DNA from: Pedobacter sp. BAL39
GTDB lineage: Bacteria; Bacteroidota; Bacteroidia; Sphingobacteriales; Sphingobacteriaceae
Direction of reading: 5' to 3'
Assembly: GCF_000170795.1 (NCBI RefSeq)
Contig: NZ_ABCM01000011.1
Coordinates: 1-64,000, forward strand
Length of the DNA stretch: 64,000 bases
Each line of letters begins with the position of its first letter. The first letter of the stretch is position 1. The notes beneath the pieces are model-generated. The model saw only the letters and a list, made by a program, of their open reading frames with translations. It had not been told where the DNA came from and did not search any database. Below, in pieces: positions 9,100-17,790 of this stretch. The translations under genes were made by a program, and so were the position numbers.

Positions 9100-9960
9100 T
9101 CAGATGTATTCCGCAAGGAAAGACTTGCGGCAGCTGGTTTTCAAGGTTTTCAGCGCCCGGTCTTTCAGCTGGCGGATGCGTTCCTTGCTGAGCTGGAATA
9201 CATCGGTCATGTCATCGAGGGTAAGGGCAGTATGGTTGTCCAGGCCGAAGAAAAAGATGATGATCCATTTTTCTCTTTCCGGAAGGATGCTCAGGCTGCG
9301 CCTGACATCTTCGCTCATGGATTCCTTCATCATGAGCTCATCCGTGTCGGGTGTATTTTCATTCACCAGCGTATCCATCAGGCTGAAGTCGCTCTCCTCA
9401 TGGGTAGTCATATCCAGAGAGTAAGACAGCGGCGCACTATCGAGGTAGTCGGCTACCTTCGCTTCCGAGAATTCCGTGGCCATGGCCAGCTCCTCGTAAG
9501 TTGGCGCGCGCTCCAGCACCTGCTCTAATTCGTCGGCAGCTTTGTTGATCTTAATGATGCCCAGCACCTGGTTTCCAGGAAGACGGATCATCCTTTTCTG
9601 ATCCGCCAGGGCCTGCATAATACTCTGGCGAATCCACCATACTGCAAAGGAGATAAACTTAAATCCTTTGGTATCATCAAATCGTTGTGCAGCCTTGATG
9701 AGGCCGAGGTTGCCCTCGCTGATCAGGTCGGCCAGCTGCAGGCCCTTATTCTGATATTTTTTAGCCACAGACACTACAAAGCGGAGGTTGGTTTTCACCA
9801 GTTTGTCAAGCGCCGCTTCATCTCCTTTTTTGATCCGTCTTGCAAGGCCCAGTTCTTCTTCAACGCTGAGCAGGCCGATCCTGCCAATGTCTGTAAGGTA
9901 TTTATCTATGGAATTTGTTTCTCTGTTGGTGATGGATTGTCCAATTTTCAGTTGTCTCAT
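9100..9960 (-). CDS. RpoD-like sigma-70 factor, probably an alternative paralog
   Basis: The 286-residue protein has the size and order of a Bacteroidota group-1/2 sigma factor: region 1.2 (DKYLTDIGRIGLLS), region 2 (NLRFVVSVAKKYQNKGL, DLISEGNLGLIKAA, KGFKFISFAVWWIRQSI), region 3, and region 4.2 (LSKERIRQLKDRALKTLK). Compared with what I know of the primary sigma it deviates at usually invariant places (LPGNQVLGIIKI after region 2; LTLDDMTDVFQLSKERIRQL in region 4), so it is more likely a group-2 paralog than the housekeeping factor. It overlaps the upstream serC gene by 4 bases, so the two are co-transcribed and probably translationally coupled. Confidence 0.88.
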   Translation of the reverse strand: MRQLKIGQSITNRETNSIDKYLTDIGRIGLLSVEEELGLARRIKKGDEAALDKLVKTNLRFVVSVAKKYQNKGLQLADLISEGNLGLIKAAQRFDDTKGFKFISFAVWWIRQSIMQALADQKRMIRLPGNQVLGIIKINKAADELEQVLERAPTYEELAMATEFSEAKVADYLDSAPLSYSLDMTTHEESDFSLMDTLVNENTPDTDELMMKESMSEDVRRSLSILPEREKWIIIFFFGLDNHTALTLDDMTDVFQLSKERIRQLKDRALKTLKTSCRKSFLAEYI

Positions 9961-11066
9961 ATCGCTTGCTCCGTATGGGTTTCAGTTTCAAATACTTTAA
10001 ATACCTCTTTATCGGTAAAATCTTTCATGCAGGACACCAGGGCCTGGACACTGGAGAGTGGCAGTGCGTTGTATAGGGAAGCCCTGAAGCCGCCCACCGA
10101 GCGGTAGCCTTTAATGCCCACGATACCCCTGCTAGTGGCAAAGTTGAAGAACTCCTGCTCCTTCGCAGGGTCGTACATCTTAAAGGTTACGTTCATGCGT
10201 GAGCGATGTTCCGGATCTGCAAGGCCGTAGAAATTGGTATTGCGGTCTATTTCAGCATACAGCTGACCTGCTTTTTCTATATTTTCTCTTTCAATGGCTT
10301 CCACGCCTCCTTTTTCACTAAGCCAGCGCAAGTTGAGCATGGCCACATAAATGGAAAATACTGGCGGTGTATTGAACATAGAGTCATGATCGCGGAAAGT
10401 CCGGTAGTCTGACATCGAAGGCAGCTGATGTTCCACCATTTTCAGGAGGCTATCTTTCACGATGACCAGCGTCATTCCTGCGGGGCCCATGTTTTTCTGA
10501 GCACCGGCATACACCAGGTCAAAATCATGGATATCGATCTTTCTGCTGAAAATGTCCGATGACATGTCACAGATCACAGGCACCTTTGTTTCGGGGAAGC
10601 TGAACATCTCTGTACCCTCGATGGTATTGTTGGAGGTACAATGGAAGTAAGCCGCATCTCCGGGAATTTGATATCCTGTGGGGATGTAATCATAATCCTG
10701 ATCCTTTGAGGAGGCCACGATGTCGACTTCACCAAAGAGCAGTGCTTCTTTGATGGCTTTTTTTGCGAAATAACCGGAATCCAGGTAGGCTGCTTTTTTA
10801 CGCTTTGTGAGGAAGTTCATGGCAAGCATAGAAAACTGTGTGCTGGCCCCTACCTGAAGAAAAAGCACCTGATAGTCGTCAGGAACATCAAGCAAAGTGC
10901 GGACGAGCATGCGGCACTCTTTGATGACAGCTTCAAACTCAGGACTGCGATGGGAAATCTCAAGAATGCTCAGTCCGCAGCCGTTAAAATCCTTCACTGC
11001 CAACGCAGCTTGCTCCAGAACAAGGGCCGGCAAAATGCAGGGTCCTGCACCGAAATTGTGTTTCAT
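9957..11066 (-). CDS. serC: Phosphoserine aminotransferase
   Basis: The 369-residue PLP enzyme converts 3-phosphohydroxypyruvate and glutamate to phosphoserine in serine synthesis (and can serve in vitamin B6 synthesis). The N-terminus MKHNFGAGPCILP is typical of SerC, and YAGAQKNMGPAG holds the PLP-binding lysine. I start at 11066 because the family begins at MKHNFGAGP; in-frame ATGs at 11120 and 11078 would add an unrelated extension. An AGAGG ribosome-binding site precedes this ATG. The sigma-factor gene follows with a 4-base overlap. Confidence 0.95.
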   Translation of the reverse strand: MKHNFGAGPCILPALVLEQAALAVKDFNGCGLSILEISHRSPEFEAVIKECRMLVRTLLDVPDDYQVLFLQVGASTQFSMLAMNFLTKRKKAAYLDSGYFAKKAIKEALLFGEVDIVASSKDQDYDYIPTGYQIPGDAAYFHCTSNNTIEGTEMFSFPETKVPVICDMSSDIFSRKIDIHDFDLVYAGAQKNMGPAGMTLVIVKDSLLKMVEHQLPSMSDYRTFRDHDSMFNTPPVFSIYVAMLNLRWLSEKGGVEAIERENIEKAGQLYAEIDRNTNFYGLADPEHRSRMNVTFKMYDPAKEQEFFNFATSRGIVGIKGYRSVGGFRASLYNALPLSSVQALVSCMKDFTDKEVFKVFETETHTEQAI

Positions 11067-11322
11067 ACCTCTGGTCATGTTGATATCTGGTTTAGTGATA
11101 CCCAAAGGTCTGAATGTCAAAAGTCTTATCTAATTTTCTATTCAAAATCAGCAAAATTTTCTGTTTTGAGAGATCCGGGCAATATATTTTTTGGCGTGTC
11201 AGACCGGGCTCCGGTTAAACCAAATATAATTTTCCAGCAGAAATTGAAAACATGAGGTTATCGTAAACTATACACTAAGCAATTGCCGGTTAAACAAAAG
11301 GTTCCTTTTATCACAATTTTAC
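11067..11322. other. Intergenic region between serC and the Lrp gene
   Basis: This region holds the divergent promoters of serC and the Lrp-type regulator. Apart from the Lrp promoter element starting at 11323, I see no clear structured element or coding potential. Confidence 0.4.
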
Positions 11323-11330
11323 TATATTTG
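11323..11330 (+). promoter_or_regulatory. -7 promoter element of the Lrp-family gene
   Basis: TATATTTG fits TAnnTTTG exactly and lies 55 bases before the start codon at 11386. The -33 region has only a TTC (about 11302), so the promoter is partly matched. Confidence 0.55.
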
Positions 11331-11385
11331 AGCGTGTATTGAAAAATACAAATGATACACTAAGCCAAATATATTCAGCCCTGAT

Positions 11386-11847
11386 ATGTCCAAATTAGAT
11401 CCCACACATTTAGGAATTTTACGCCTGTTGCAGGAAGATGCAAGGATGACACATAAAGAACTGGCCAAAAGACTGAAGAAAAGTGTCTCGCCGATCTTTG
11501 AGCGAGTAAAATGGCTGGAGCAACAGGGGTATATTAAAGGGTATACTGCCATCGTTGACCTTCAGAAGAGCAGCAATATGATCATTTCCTATACGCACAT
11601 TCAAATGAACAACCACTCTGAGGAAGCATTGAGTGCTTTTCAACAGGCGGTGATTCAATTTGATGAGGTGATGGAATGTTATTATATCACGGGGAACTAT
11701 GATTTTATCCTGAAGATTGTATCGCCGGATATGAAGGGATACAATGATTTTCTAAGGGGTAAAGTGGGTAAGTTACCTAATGTAGGCAACGTGCAGAGTT
11801 TTCTGGTGTTATCCGAAGAGAAAAGACAGGCTTCTTATCCGGTATAG
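11386..11847 (+). CDS. Lrp/AsnC-family transcriptional regulator
   Basis: This 153-residue protein has an N-terminal winged helix-turn-helix (LDPTHLGILRLLQEDARMTH, then KELAKRLKKSVSPIFERVKWLE) and a C-terminal RAM domain (ECYYITGNYDFILKIV) that binds amino acids and drives oligomerisation in this family. Members sense amino acids and control their metabolism; the effector is not evident here. The gene stands alone, divergent from serC and upstream of rpsA, so control of serine synthesis is a possible but untested link. Confidence 0.93.
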   Translation: MSKLDPTHLGILRLLQEDARMTHKELAKRLKKSVSPIFERVKWLEQQGYIKGYTAIVDLQKSSNMIISYTHIQMNNHSEEALSAFQQAVIQFDEVMECYYITGNYDFILKIVSPDMKGYNDFLRGKVGKLPNVGNVQSFLVLSEEKRQASYPV

Positions 11848-11994
11848 AAAAATCAAACTGCAGGCCTATTGGCTGATCCTGAATTATTTATCGTTTTGCT
11901 CCTGGTATAGGGACAAAAGGCAAGTTTTTCCCACAATCTGTTCAAAATCAACAACATTTATCAAAAAAACCTTTTCATTAAAATAATTAATTTC

Positions 11995-12025
11995 TATCTT
12001 TGCCGTCCCTCACGGGAAAAGGAGA
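11995..12025 (+). promoter_or_regulatory. rpsA promoter, leader hairpin and strong ribosome-binding site
   Basis: TATCTTTG (11995-12002) matches the -7 consensus, although the -33 is weak (TTTT near 11972). A small hairpin CCGT/ACGG follows at 12003-12015. AAAGGAG lies at about 12018-12024, 11 bases before ATG 12036, an unusually good Shine-Dalgarno sequence for this phylum. Confidence 0.6.
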
Positions 12026-12035
12026 TTTAATTTTA

Positions 12036-13970
12036 ATGGCTAAAAAACAAGTAGCAGAAAAAGAACTAGAGGCTAAAAAAGCCGAATTACAAGGTGCAGA
12101 CGCTCGTCTCACTGAGAAAGAAACCATTGAATCAGAAGCTGATTCAGTGTCGATCGAACAGATCAAATCATCGTTAGCTACACCAGATCAAGACTTTGAC
12201 TGGGATGCAGACGACAAAGCTTTCGGTAATTACAGTGACGAAGACCGTAAAAAGTTTGAAGACATGTACACCGATACTTTCAATCAAATCAACCAAGGTG
12301 AAATCATCAGCGGTATTGTTGTGTCTATCAACAATAAAGACGTGGTATTGAACGTAGGATTTAAATCTGACGGTTTGGTATCTACTTCTGAATTCCGTGA
12401 TACACCTGATTTGAAAATCGGCGATACAGTAGATGTATTCGTTGAAGCACCTGAAGATGCTAATGGTCAATTGATTTTATCTCGTAAGAGAGCTAAAACT
12501 CAGAGATCATGGGAATCTATCAATGAGGCACTTGATAACGACAGAATCATCAACGGATTTGTTAAAAGCCGTACTAAAGGTGGTCTTATCGTTGACATCA
12601 TGGGTGTTGAAGCCTTCTTACCTGGATCACAAATTGACATCAAACCGATCCGTGATTACGATGTTTATGTAGGTAAAACAATGGAATTCAAAGTTGTGAA
12701 AATCAACCACGAATTTAAAAACGTTGTGGTATCGCACAAAATCCTAATCGAGGACGATCTTGAAAGCCAAAAAGTGGAGATCGTATCTAAACTTGAAAAA
12801 GGTCAGGTATTGGAAGGAACTGTTAAAAACATTACTGACTTCGGTGTATTCATCGACCTTGGTGGCGTTGACGGATTACTTCACATCACTGACATCTCTT
12901 GGGGCCGCATAGAGCATCCGAAAGAAGTGTTGAGCTTAGATGAGAAAATCAATGTTGTTGTTCTTGATTTCGATGACGAGAAAAAACGTATTGCATTAGG
13001 TTTAAAACAATTGACTCCTCACCCTTGGGAATCTTTAGACACTAACTTAACTGTTGGTTCTAAAGTGAAAGGTAAAATTGTTACTGTTGCTGATTATGGT
13101 GCATTCCTTGAAATCATTCCTGGCGTTGAAGGTTTAATTCACGTTTCAGAAATGTCTTGGTCTCAAAACCTTCGTAGCCCTCAGGAATTCCTGAAAGTGA
13201 GCGACGAAATCGAAGCTGAAGTATTAACTTTAGACAGAGATGAGCGCAAAATGAGCTTAGGTATCAAACAACTGACTCAAGATCCATGGCAAAATGTTGC
13301 TGAAAGATATCCTATCGGAAGCAAACATACTGCTGTAGTTAAAAATATGACCAACTTCGGTGTATTCGTAGAAATCGAAGAAGGTATCGATGGTCTGATC
13401 CACATTTCTGATCTTTCATGGTCCAAAAAAGTTAACCACCCTAACGAATTCACTAAAGTTGGTGATACATTAGACGTAGTTGTTCTTGAACTTGACGTTG
13501 AAAGCCGCAAATTGAGCTTAGGCCACAAACAACTGGAAGAAAACCCTTGGGATACTTTTGAAACTATCTTCACGTTAGATTCAATCCACCAGGGAACTGT
13601 TGTTAAAGTAACTGATAAAGGTGCTGTTATTGCTTTACCTTATGGTGTTGAAGGTTTCGTACCTACAAAACATATGGCTAAAGAAGATGGCGGTGTCATC
13701 AAAGCTGAAGAAACCAATGACTTCAAAATCATTGAGTTCAACAAAGATGCTAAACGTATCGTTGTTTCTCACGCCCGTATCTGGGAAGAGGCTAAAGCTG
13801 AGGTTGCTGCTGAAGAAAGAGCTACTAAGAAAAAAGAAGCTAAAGCATCAAGCAGTGCAGTTAAAAAAGTTAAAGATTCAGTTGAGAAATCAACCCTTGG
13901 CGATCTAGGTGTCCTTGCTCAGTTAAAAGAGCAAATGGAAGGCGAAGAAAGCAAAAACAAAGGAAAATAG
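12036..13970 (+). CDS. rpsA: 30S ribosomal protein S1
   Basis: The 644-residue protein is ribosomal protein S1, which binds mRNA on the 30S subunit and promotes initiation. A charged N-terminal region (1-80) is followed by tandem S1/OB-fold repeats, recognisable as repeats of G-x-V-x-x-(I/V)-x-x-(F/Y)-G-(V/A)-F...G-L-(I/L)-H-(I/V)-S (for example TDFGVFIDLGGVDGLLHITD), ending in a lysine-rich tail. ATG 12036 is preferred over an upstream in-frame start because it follows a strong ribosome-binding site and gives the family N-terminus MAKKQ. Codon usage is clearly different from its neighbours, favouring TTA, GGT and GAA, as expected for a very highly expressed gene. Confidence 0.97.
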   Translation: MAKKQVAEKELEAKKAELQGADARLTEKETIESEADSVSIEQIKSSLATPDQDFDWDADDKAFGNYSDEDRKKFEDMYTDTFNQINQGEIISGIVVSINNKDVVLNVGFKSDGLVSTSEFRDTPDLKIGDTVDVFVEAPEDANGQLILSRKRAKTQRSWESINEALDNDRIINGFVKSRTKGGLIVDIMGVEAFLPGSQIDIKPIRDYDVYVGKTMEFKVVKINHEFKNVVVSHKILIEDDLESQKVEIVSKLEKGQVLEGTVKNITDFGVFIDLGGVDGLLHITDISWGRIEHPKEVLSLDEKINVVVLDFDDEKKRIALGLKQLTPHPWESLDTNLTVGSKVKGKIVTVADYGAFLEIIPGVEGLIHVSEMSWSQNLRSPQEFLKVSDEIEAEVLTLDRDERKMSLGIKQLTQDPWQNVAERYPIGSKHTAVVKNMTNFGVFVEIEEGIDGLIHISDLSWSKKVNHPNEFTKVGDTLDVVVLELDVESRKLSLGHKQLEENPWDTFETIFTLDSIHQGTVVKVTDKGAVIALPYGVEGFVPTKHMAKEDGGVIKAEETNDFKIIEFNKDAKRIVVSHARIWEEAKAEVAAEERATKKKEAKASSSAVKKVKDSVEKSTLGDLGVLAQLKEQMEGEESKNKGK

Positions 13971-13990
13971 TCTTTTAAAGCTGATATAAA

Positions 13991-14021
13991 AAAGGCGTCC
14001 CTCATCGGGACGCCTTTTTTT
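13991..14021 (+). terminator. Rho-independent terminator of rpsA
   Basis: AAAGGCGTCCC (13991-14001) pairs with GGGACGCCTTT (14007-14017) and is followed by a T tract, 21 bases after the stop codon. Confidence 0.92.
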
Positions 14022-14049
14022 GTAAATTGCGGTTTTAAGACCGTCATCT

Positions 14050-15708
14050 ATGAAATTCTTCAACGTCATACTTGTACTTACGGGCCTCATCGGCTACACC
14101 GGCCAGGCTTATACACAGATGTTGCCAGCCATCATCCCTCAGCCGGTAAACGTACAGGTAAATGCTACCGCAGGCAGTTTCCTGCTGGCGCTGCAGACGG
14201 TGGTGTGTATCAGCGACAGCAGCCTGAACAGGTCTGCCAACTTCCTTACTGCTTCTCTACTGAAGTACCATAACCTCAACCTCAACATCACCAATCATTC
14301 CGATCCGCTCAAAAAAAATGGAATCAACCTGATCCTGGATAAGGACAAAGGCAAACCAAACTCCAACGGCACAGTCGCAGGCATCGGCAGCAACCCGAAT
14401 CAATATACGCTGACCAGCAATGCGGAGCGCATTGAGATCCGTGCAAATACCCCACAGGCCATATTCTACGGCATACAGACTTTATTGCAGTTGCTGCCGG
14501 TACAGGTCACGGATCCAGCTGGCTTAAAAGTCGCCTCAGTGGAAATTTCAGACTATCCGCGGTTTGGCTATCGCGGCATGCACCTCGATGTCAGCAGGCA
14601 TTACTTCGACCTGAACTTCATCAAAAAATACATTGACTACCTGGCTTTGCATAAGCTGAACTATTTCCACTGGCACCTAACCGACGATCATGGCTGGAGG
14701 ATAGAGATCAAAAAACATCCAAAGCTGACAGACATCGGCGCCTGGCGCAACGGCACCATCATTGGTCTATATCCGGGGACAGGAAACGACGGCTTGCGCT
14801 ATGGCGGATATTATACACAGGAGGAAGTGAAAGAAGTGGTCAGGTATGCCGCCGACAGGTACATTACTGTTGTCCCGGAGATTGAAATGCCGGGTCACAG
14901 CATGGGCGTACTCGCGGCGTATCCAGAGCTTGGCACCACACCCGAAATCCCCACCCGGGTGGCGCAGACCTGGGGAATATTCAACAAGTTCAACAACGTG
15001 CTTCAACCTACGGAACAAACATTCAGCTTCCTTGAAGATGTGCTTACAGAGGTGATGCAGCTCTTCCCCTCGCCTTACATCCACATCGGTGGTGATGAAT
15101 GTGCTAAAATATGGTGGAAACAATCGCCGCTTTCTCAAAAGATCATCAGGGAAAAAGGACTGAAGGATGAAAACGGACTGCAGAGTTACTTCATCCACAG
15201 GATGGAAAAATTTGTGAACACAAGAGGCAGGACGATCATTGGATGGGATGAAATCCTGGATGGCGGACTGGCACCGAATGCCATCGTGATGAGTTGGCGG
15301 GGAGAAAAGGGAGGCATCGCAGCAGCAAAACAAAAACATAAGGTGATCATGACTCCCGAAAACTCTATGTACTTCAACCATGCCCAGTTCCTCAAAGAAG
15401 ACTCCCTCACGGCGCCACGTTATGTCCCCCTGAAAAACGTATACGACTATGAACCGGTCCCCGCGGTACTGACCGCTGCTGAAGCACAATACATATGGGG
15501 TGCACAGGGCAATTTATGGTCGGAATACATCGCAAGTCCCGCTAAAGCAGAATACCAGCTTTTCCCAAGACTGGATGCCCTATCCGAAGTATTATGGAGT
15601 CCAAAAAACAAACGCAATTTCGCCGATTTTCAGAAAAGGCTAAAAACACAGCTCAAAAGGTACGACCTGATGAAAATAAATTATAGTACACGGTATTTAA
15701 GTAATTAA
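14050..15708 (+). CDS. Beta-N-acetylhexosaminidase, GH20 family
   Basis: The 552-residue protein has a signal peptide (about 1-22) and the GH20 two-domain plan: a GH20b helper domain (residues ~25-165) then the TIM barrel starting at YPRFGYRGMHLDVSRHYF. HWHLTDDHGWRIEIKKHPKL and the catalytic pair in HIGGDE (D349-E350) are diagnostic; the glutamate is the acid and the aspartate orients the substrate acetamido group. It removes terminal GlcNAc/GalNAc from chitin fragments, glycans or peptidoglycan pieces, probably in the periplasm. No PUL-type partner genes are nearby. Confidence 0.95.
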   Translation: MKFFNVILVLTGLIGYTGQAYTQMLPAIIPQPVNVQVNATAGSFLLALQTVVCISDSSLNRSANFLTASLLKYHNLNLNITNHSDPLKKNGINLILDKDKGKPNSNGTVAGIGSNPNQYTLTSNAERIEIRANTPQAIFYGIQTLLQLLPVQVTDPAGLKVASVEISDYPRFGYRGMHLDVSRHYFDLNFIKKYIDYLALHKLNYFHWHLTDDHGWRIEIKKHPKLTDIGAWRNGTIIGLYPGTGNDGLRYGGYYTQEEVKEVVRYAADRYITVVPEIEMPGHSMGVLAAYPELGTTPEIPTRVAQTWGIFNKFNNVLQPTEQTFSFLEDVLTEVMQLFPSPYIHIGGDECAKIWWKQSPLSQKIIREKGLKDENGLQSYFIHRMEKFVNTRGRTIIGWDEILDGGLAPNAIVMSWRGEKGGIAAAKQKHKVIMTPENSMYFNHAQFLKEDSLTAPRYVPLKNVYDYEPVPAVLTAAEAQYIWGAQGNLWSEYIASPAKAEYQLFPRLDALSEVLWSPKNKRNFADFQKRLKTQLKRYDLMKINYSTRYLSN

Positions 15709-15765
15709 ACCACTTGCCAAATACCGGCTACTATTTTATATTTATGGCAAATAAATAATAATCTA

Positions 15766-16290
15766 ATGGATACGCCCAATAACGCTCTTTGTACGGCATG
15801 TACTGCCGTCTACCAACCTGAAGATGTTTTCTGTAACGGATGTGGATTTCCGATCAAGGGAACGGAAAGAGATCAGGAACTTCACCTCGCGAATCGCCAG
15901 GTTAAAGAAATAGACCTCGTTGAATTGAATGAAAAAGTAGAATCTGCGAGAAAGTCGCTCTTCTGGATTGCCGGACTGACGGCTGTTTTTTCGCTGATCG
16001 GCTATGCTACGGCTGGTGATGCTCAGGATGCATCTGCCATTGTCATCACCAACGCAATTCTCGTAGCTGCTTTTGTGGGGTTAGGCTTCTGGGCAAGCAC
16101 CAAACCCGTTGCTGCTTTGATTTCAGGCTTGTCACTTTACCTGATCATTCACTTGCTGAATGCCATTGTTGAACCGATGTCCATCCTCTCCGGGATCATC
16201 GCCAAAGTACTGATCATCGGTTACCTGATCAAAGGCATCCGCTCAGTACTGGAAGCAGACAAGATTAAAAAAGAACTCAACATTAATTAG
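15766..16290 (+). CDS. Zinc-ribbon membrane protein
   Basis: The 174-residue protein begins with a zinc ribbon of two cysteine pairs (CTAC at 9-12, CNGC at 23-26), then a charged linker and about three to four hydrophobic segments between residues 65 and 165. This is the architecture of small cytoplasmic-ribbon membrane proteins of unknown function. The CPBP protease gene starts 4 bases after its stop and also carries an N-terminal zinc ribbon, so the two form an operon and are probably linked in function. Confidence 0.75.
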   Translation: MDTPNNALCTACTAVYQPEDVFCNGCGFPIKGTERDQELHLANRQVKEIDLVELNEKVESARKSLFWIAGLTAVFSLIGYATAGDAQDASAIVITNAILVAAFVGLGFWASTKPVAALISGLSLYLIIHLLNAIVEPMSILSGIIAKVLIIGYLIKGIRSVLEADKIKKELNIN

Positions 16291-16294
16291 AGCT

Positions 16295-17068
16295 TTGGAA
16301 AGCTCCGGTCTCCCCTCTTGCTTTTGTGAGCATTGTCATCAGGAATTGAAAGTAGAAATGAAATTCTGCAGTTGCTGTGGGACAGCACGGACACGACAAC
16401 ATACTGCAGCTGATGCTGTCAGGTGGTATCAGCTGCAACACGCTGCGCTATTCTTCCTCATGGAACTGCTGTGCTGCATCTTTGCACTAGTGGTACAACA
16501 GTGGACTTTAACGATCATGGTGGCCGTCACAATAGTCATGGCCACCTCTTCGGTTTTATTTTTCAAGTCCGACTGGCAGCAAAGCAAATATCTGCTTCGG
16601 TGGCCCTCGTTCTCCTGGCTGAAGCTGCTGATGTTTGTAGGCCTTGCCATTGTGTCTTCTATTCTCGTAGGAATATCCACCGATTACCTCAACAGCCACC
16701 TCTTTAAAGCTACGATGGACTATGGGAACATCTACAAGCCCTACAGTTATGGCAATTGCCTCATGGTGCTGCTCATGGCGGTATGTCCCGCAGTGTTTGA
16801 AGAACTTGCCTACCGCGGATACCTGATCCAGAAGCTCTCTGCGGTTGTCGACCAGAAAGAGGCGATGTACATCAGTTCTATACTTTTCTTTCTCGTTCAT
16901 TTTAGCATCGCTTCGTTCTACTGGATGTTGCCATTTGCGCTGATACTGGGCTACATCAGGATAAAGGAAAACACGCTTTGGTACGGTATCCTGATCCATT
17001 TCTTTTTCAACCTGACAGTCTGCGTCTCAGAAATATGGAATATCAATTTTTCTGAGTTGTTTTCCTAA
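16295..17068 (+). CDS. CPBP-family intramembrane metalloprotease with zinc ribbon
   Basis: The 257-residue protein has two cysteine pairs near residues 9-28 (CEHC and CSCC), then multiple transmembrane segments. The CPBP (CAAX protease/bacteriocin-processing) motifs are EELAYRG (EExxxR), a histidine in FFLVHF, and HFFFN near the C-terminus. Such proteases process prenylated or membrane substrates, or in some bacteria act in bacteriocin self-immunity; the substrate here is unknown. The start is TTG 16295, because the first ATG (16358) would delete the first half of the zinc ribbon. It follows the zinc-ribbon membrane protein gene by 4 bases. Confidence 0.82.
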   Translation: MESSGLPSCFCEHCHQELKVEMKFCSCCGTARTRQHTAADAVRWYQLQHAALFFLMELLCCIFALVVQQWTLTIMVAVTIVMATSSVLFFKSDWQQSKYLLRWPSFSWLKLLMFVGLAIVSSILVGISTDYLNSHLFKATMDYGNIYKPYSYGNCLMVLLMAVCPAVFEELAYRGYLIQKLSAVVDQKEAMYISSILFFLVHFSIASFYWMLPFALILGYIRIKENTLWYGILIHFFFNLTVCVSEIWNINFSELFS

Positions 17069-17196
17069 AGGGCCGCTATCAGGGCAAGGCCTATTAAGAA
17101 TAAGATTTTAAGGACGTTAGGTTAGGAACACAAAAAGGTGCCCCCTTCCGCCCCCCTGATTTGCGAATTTATTTTATTAAAAAGGCCTTCCTGCGA

Positions 17197-17225
17197 TTTG
17201 GGCTTCCAAATTTTTCCTATATTTG
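17197..17225 (+). promoter_or_regulatory. Promoter of pyrR-pyrB
   Basis: TTTG (17197-17200), 17 bases, TATATTTG (17218-17225). Transcription should begin about 5-8 bases further on, leaving a leader of roughly 10 bases before ATG 17241, too short for an attenuator. Confidence 0.75.
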
Positions 17226-17240
17226 ACCAATCCTTAAGTC

Positions 17241-17789
17241 ATGCAAAAAAGAACACTGCTAGACGGTCAACAATTCCAGATCACAATTAAAAGGCTATGT
17301 CACCAATTAATTGAGAACCATACCGATTTTTCAAATACTGTTTTAATTGGCATCCAGCCAAGAGGGAGCTTTTTTGCCGACAGGGTACAAAGTGAGCTCT
17401 CCCAGATCCTGAAAAAGAAAAATATTCAGAAGGGAAACCTCGACATTACCTTTTTCAGAGATGACTTCAGAAGAAAAGACGGCATCCTTTCGGCCAATAC
17501 CAATACCATTGATTTTATCATTGAGGACAAAAATGTGATCCTCATTGACGATGTGCTGTGGACCGGAAGAACCATCCGCTCGGCCATGGATGCCTTATTG
17601 GCCTACGGGCGCCCGGCAAGGGTAGAACTAATGGTATTGATCGACAGGCGTTTTTCAAGGCACCTGCCCATTGAACCGGATTACATCGGCAAACAGGTCG
17701 ACAGCATGAACTCACAACAGGTGAGGGTCAGCTGGAAAGAAACAGAAGGAGAAGACAAAGTTATCTTAATATCAGAAAGCACTAAATAA
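17241..17789 (+). CDS. pyrR: Bifunctional PyrR-type regulator/uracil phosphoribosyltransferase
   Basis: The 182-residue protein is a type-I phosphoribosyltransferase of the PyrR family. It carries the PRPP-binding motif VILIDDVLWTGRT (residues 99-111) and the PyrR-like N-terminal segment with IGIQPRG. In Firmicutes PyrR binds pyr mRNA leaders in response to UMP, and it can also make UMP from uracil. Here the pyrB gene follows after one base, but the promoter leaves almost no leader, so RNA-based attenuation of this operon by PyrR is unlikely. Confidence 0.9.
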   Translation: MQKRTLLDGQQFQITIKRLCHQLIENHTDFSNTVLIGIQPRGSFFADRVQSELSQILKKKNIQKGNLDITFFRDDFRRKDGILSANTNTIDFIIEDKNVILIDDVLWTGRTIRSAMDALLAYGRPARVELMVLIDRRFSRHLPIEPDYIGKQVDSMNSQQVRVSWKETEGEDKVILISESTK

Positions 17790-17790
17790 C

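Noticed and set aside
14767..15489. 240-residue open frame antisense to the GH20 gene
   Set aside because: It lies fully inside a well-supported gene with catalytic motifs on the other strand and shows no family pattern.
17100..17240. PyrR-dependent attenuator before pyrR
   Set aside because: No terminator/antiterminator pair is visible and the promoter lies only 15 bases before the start codon.
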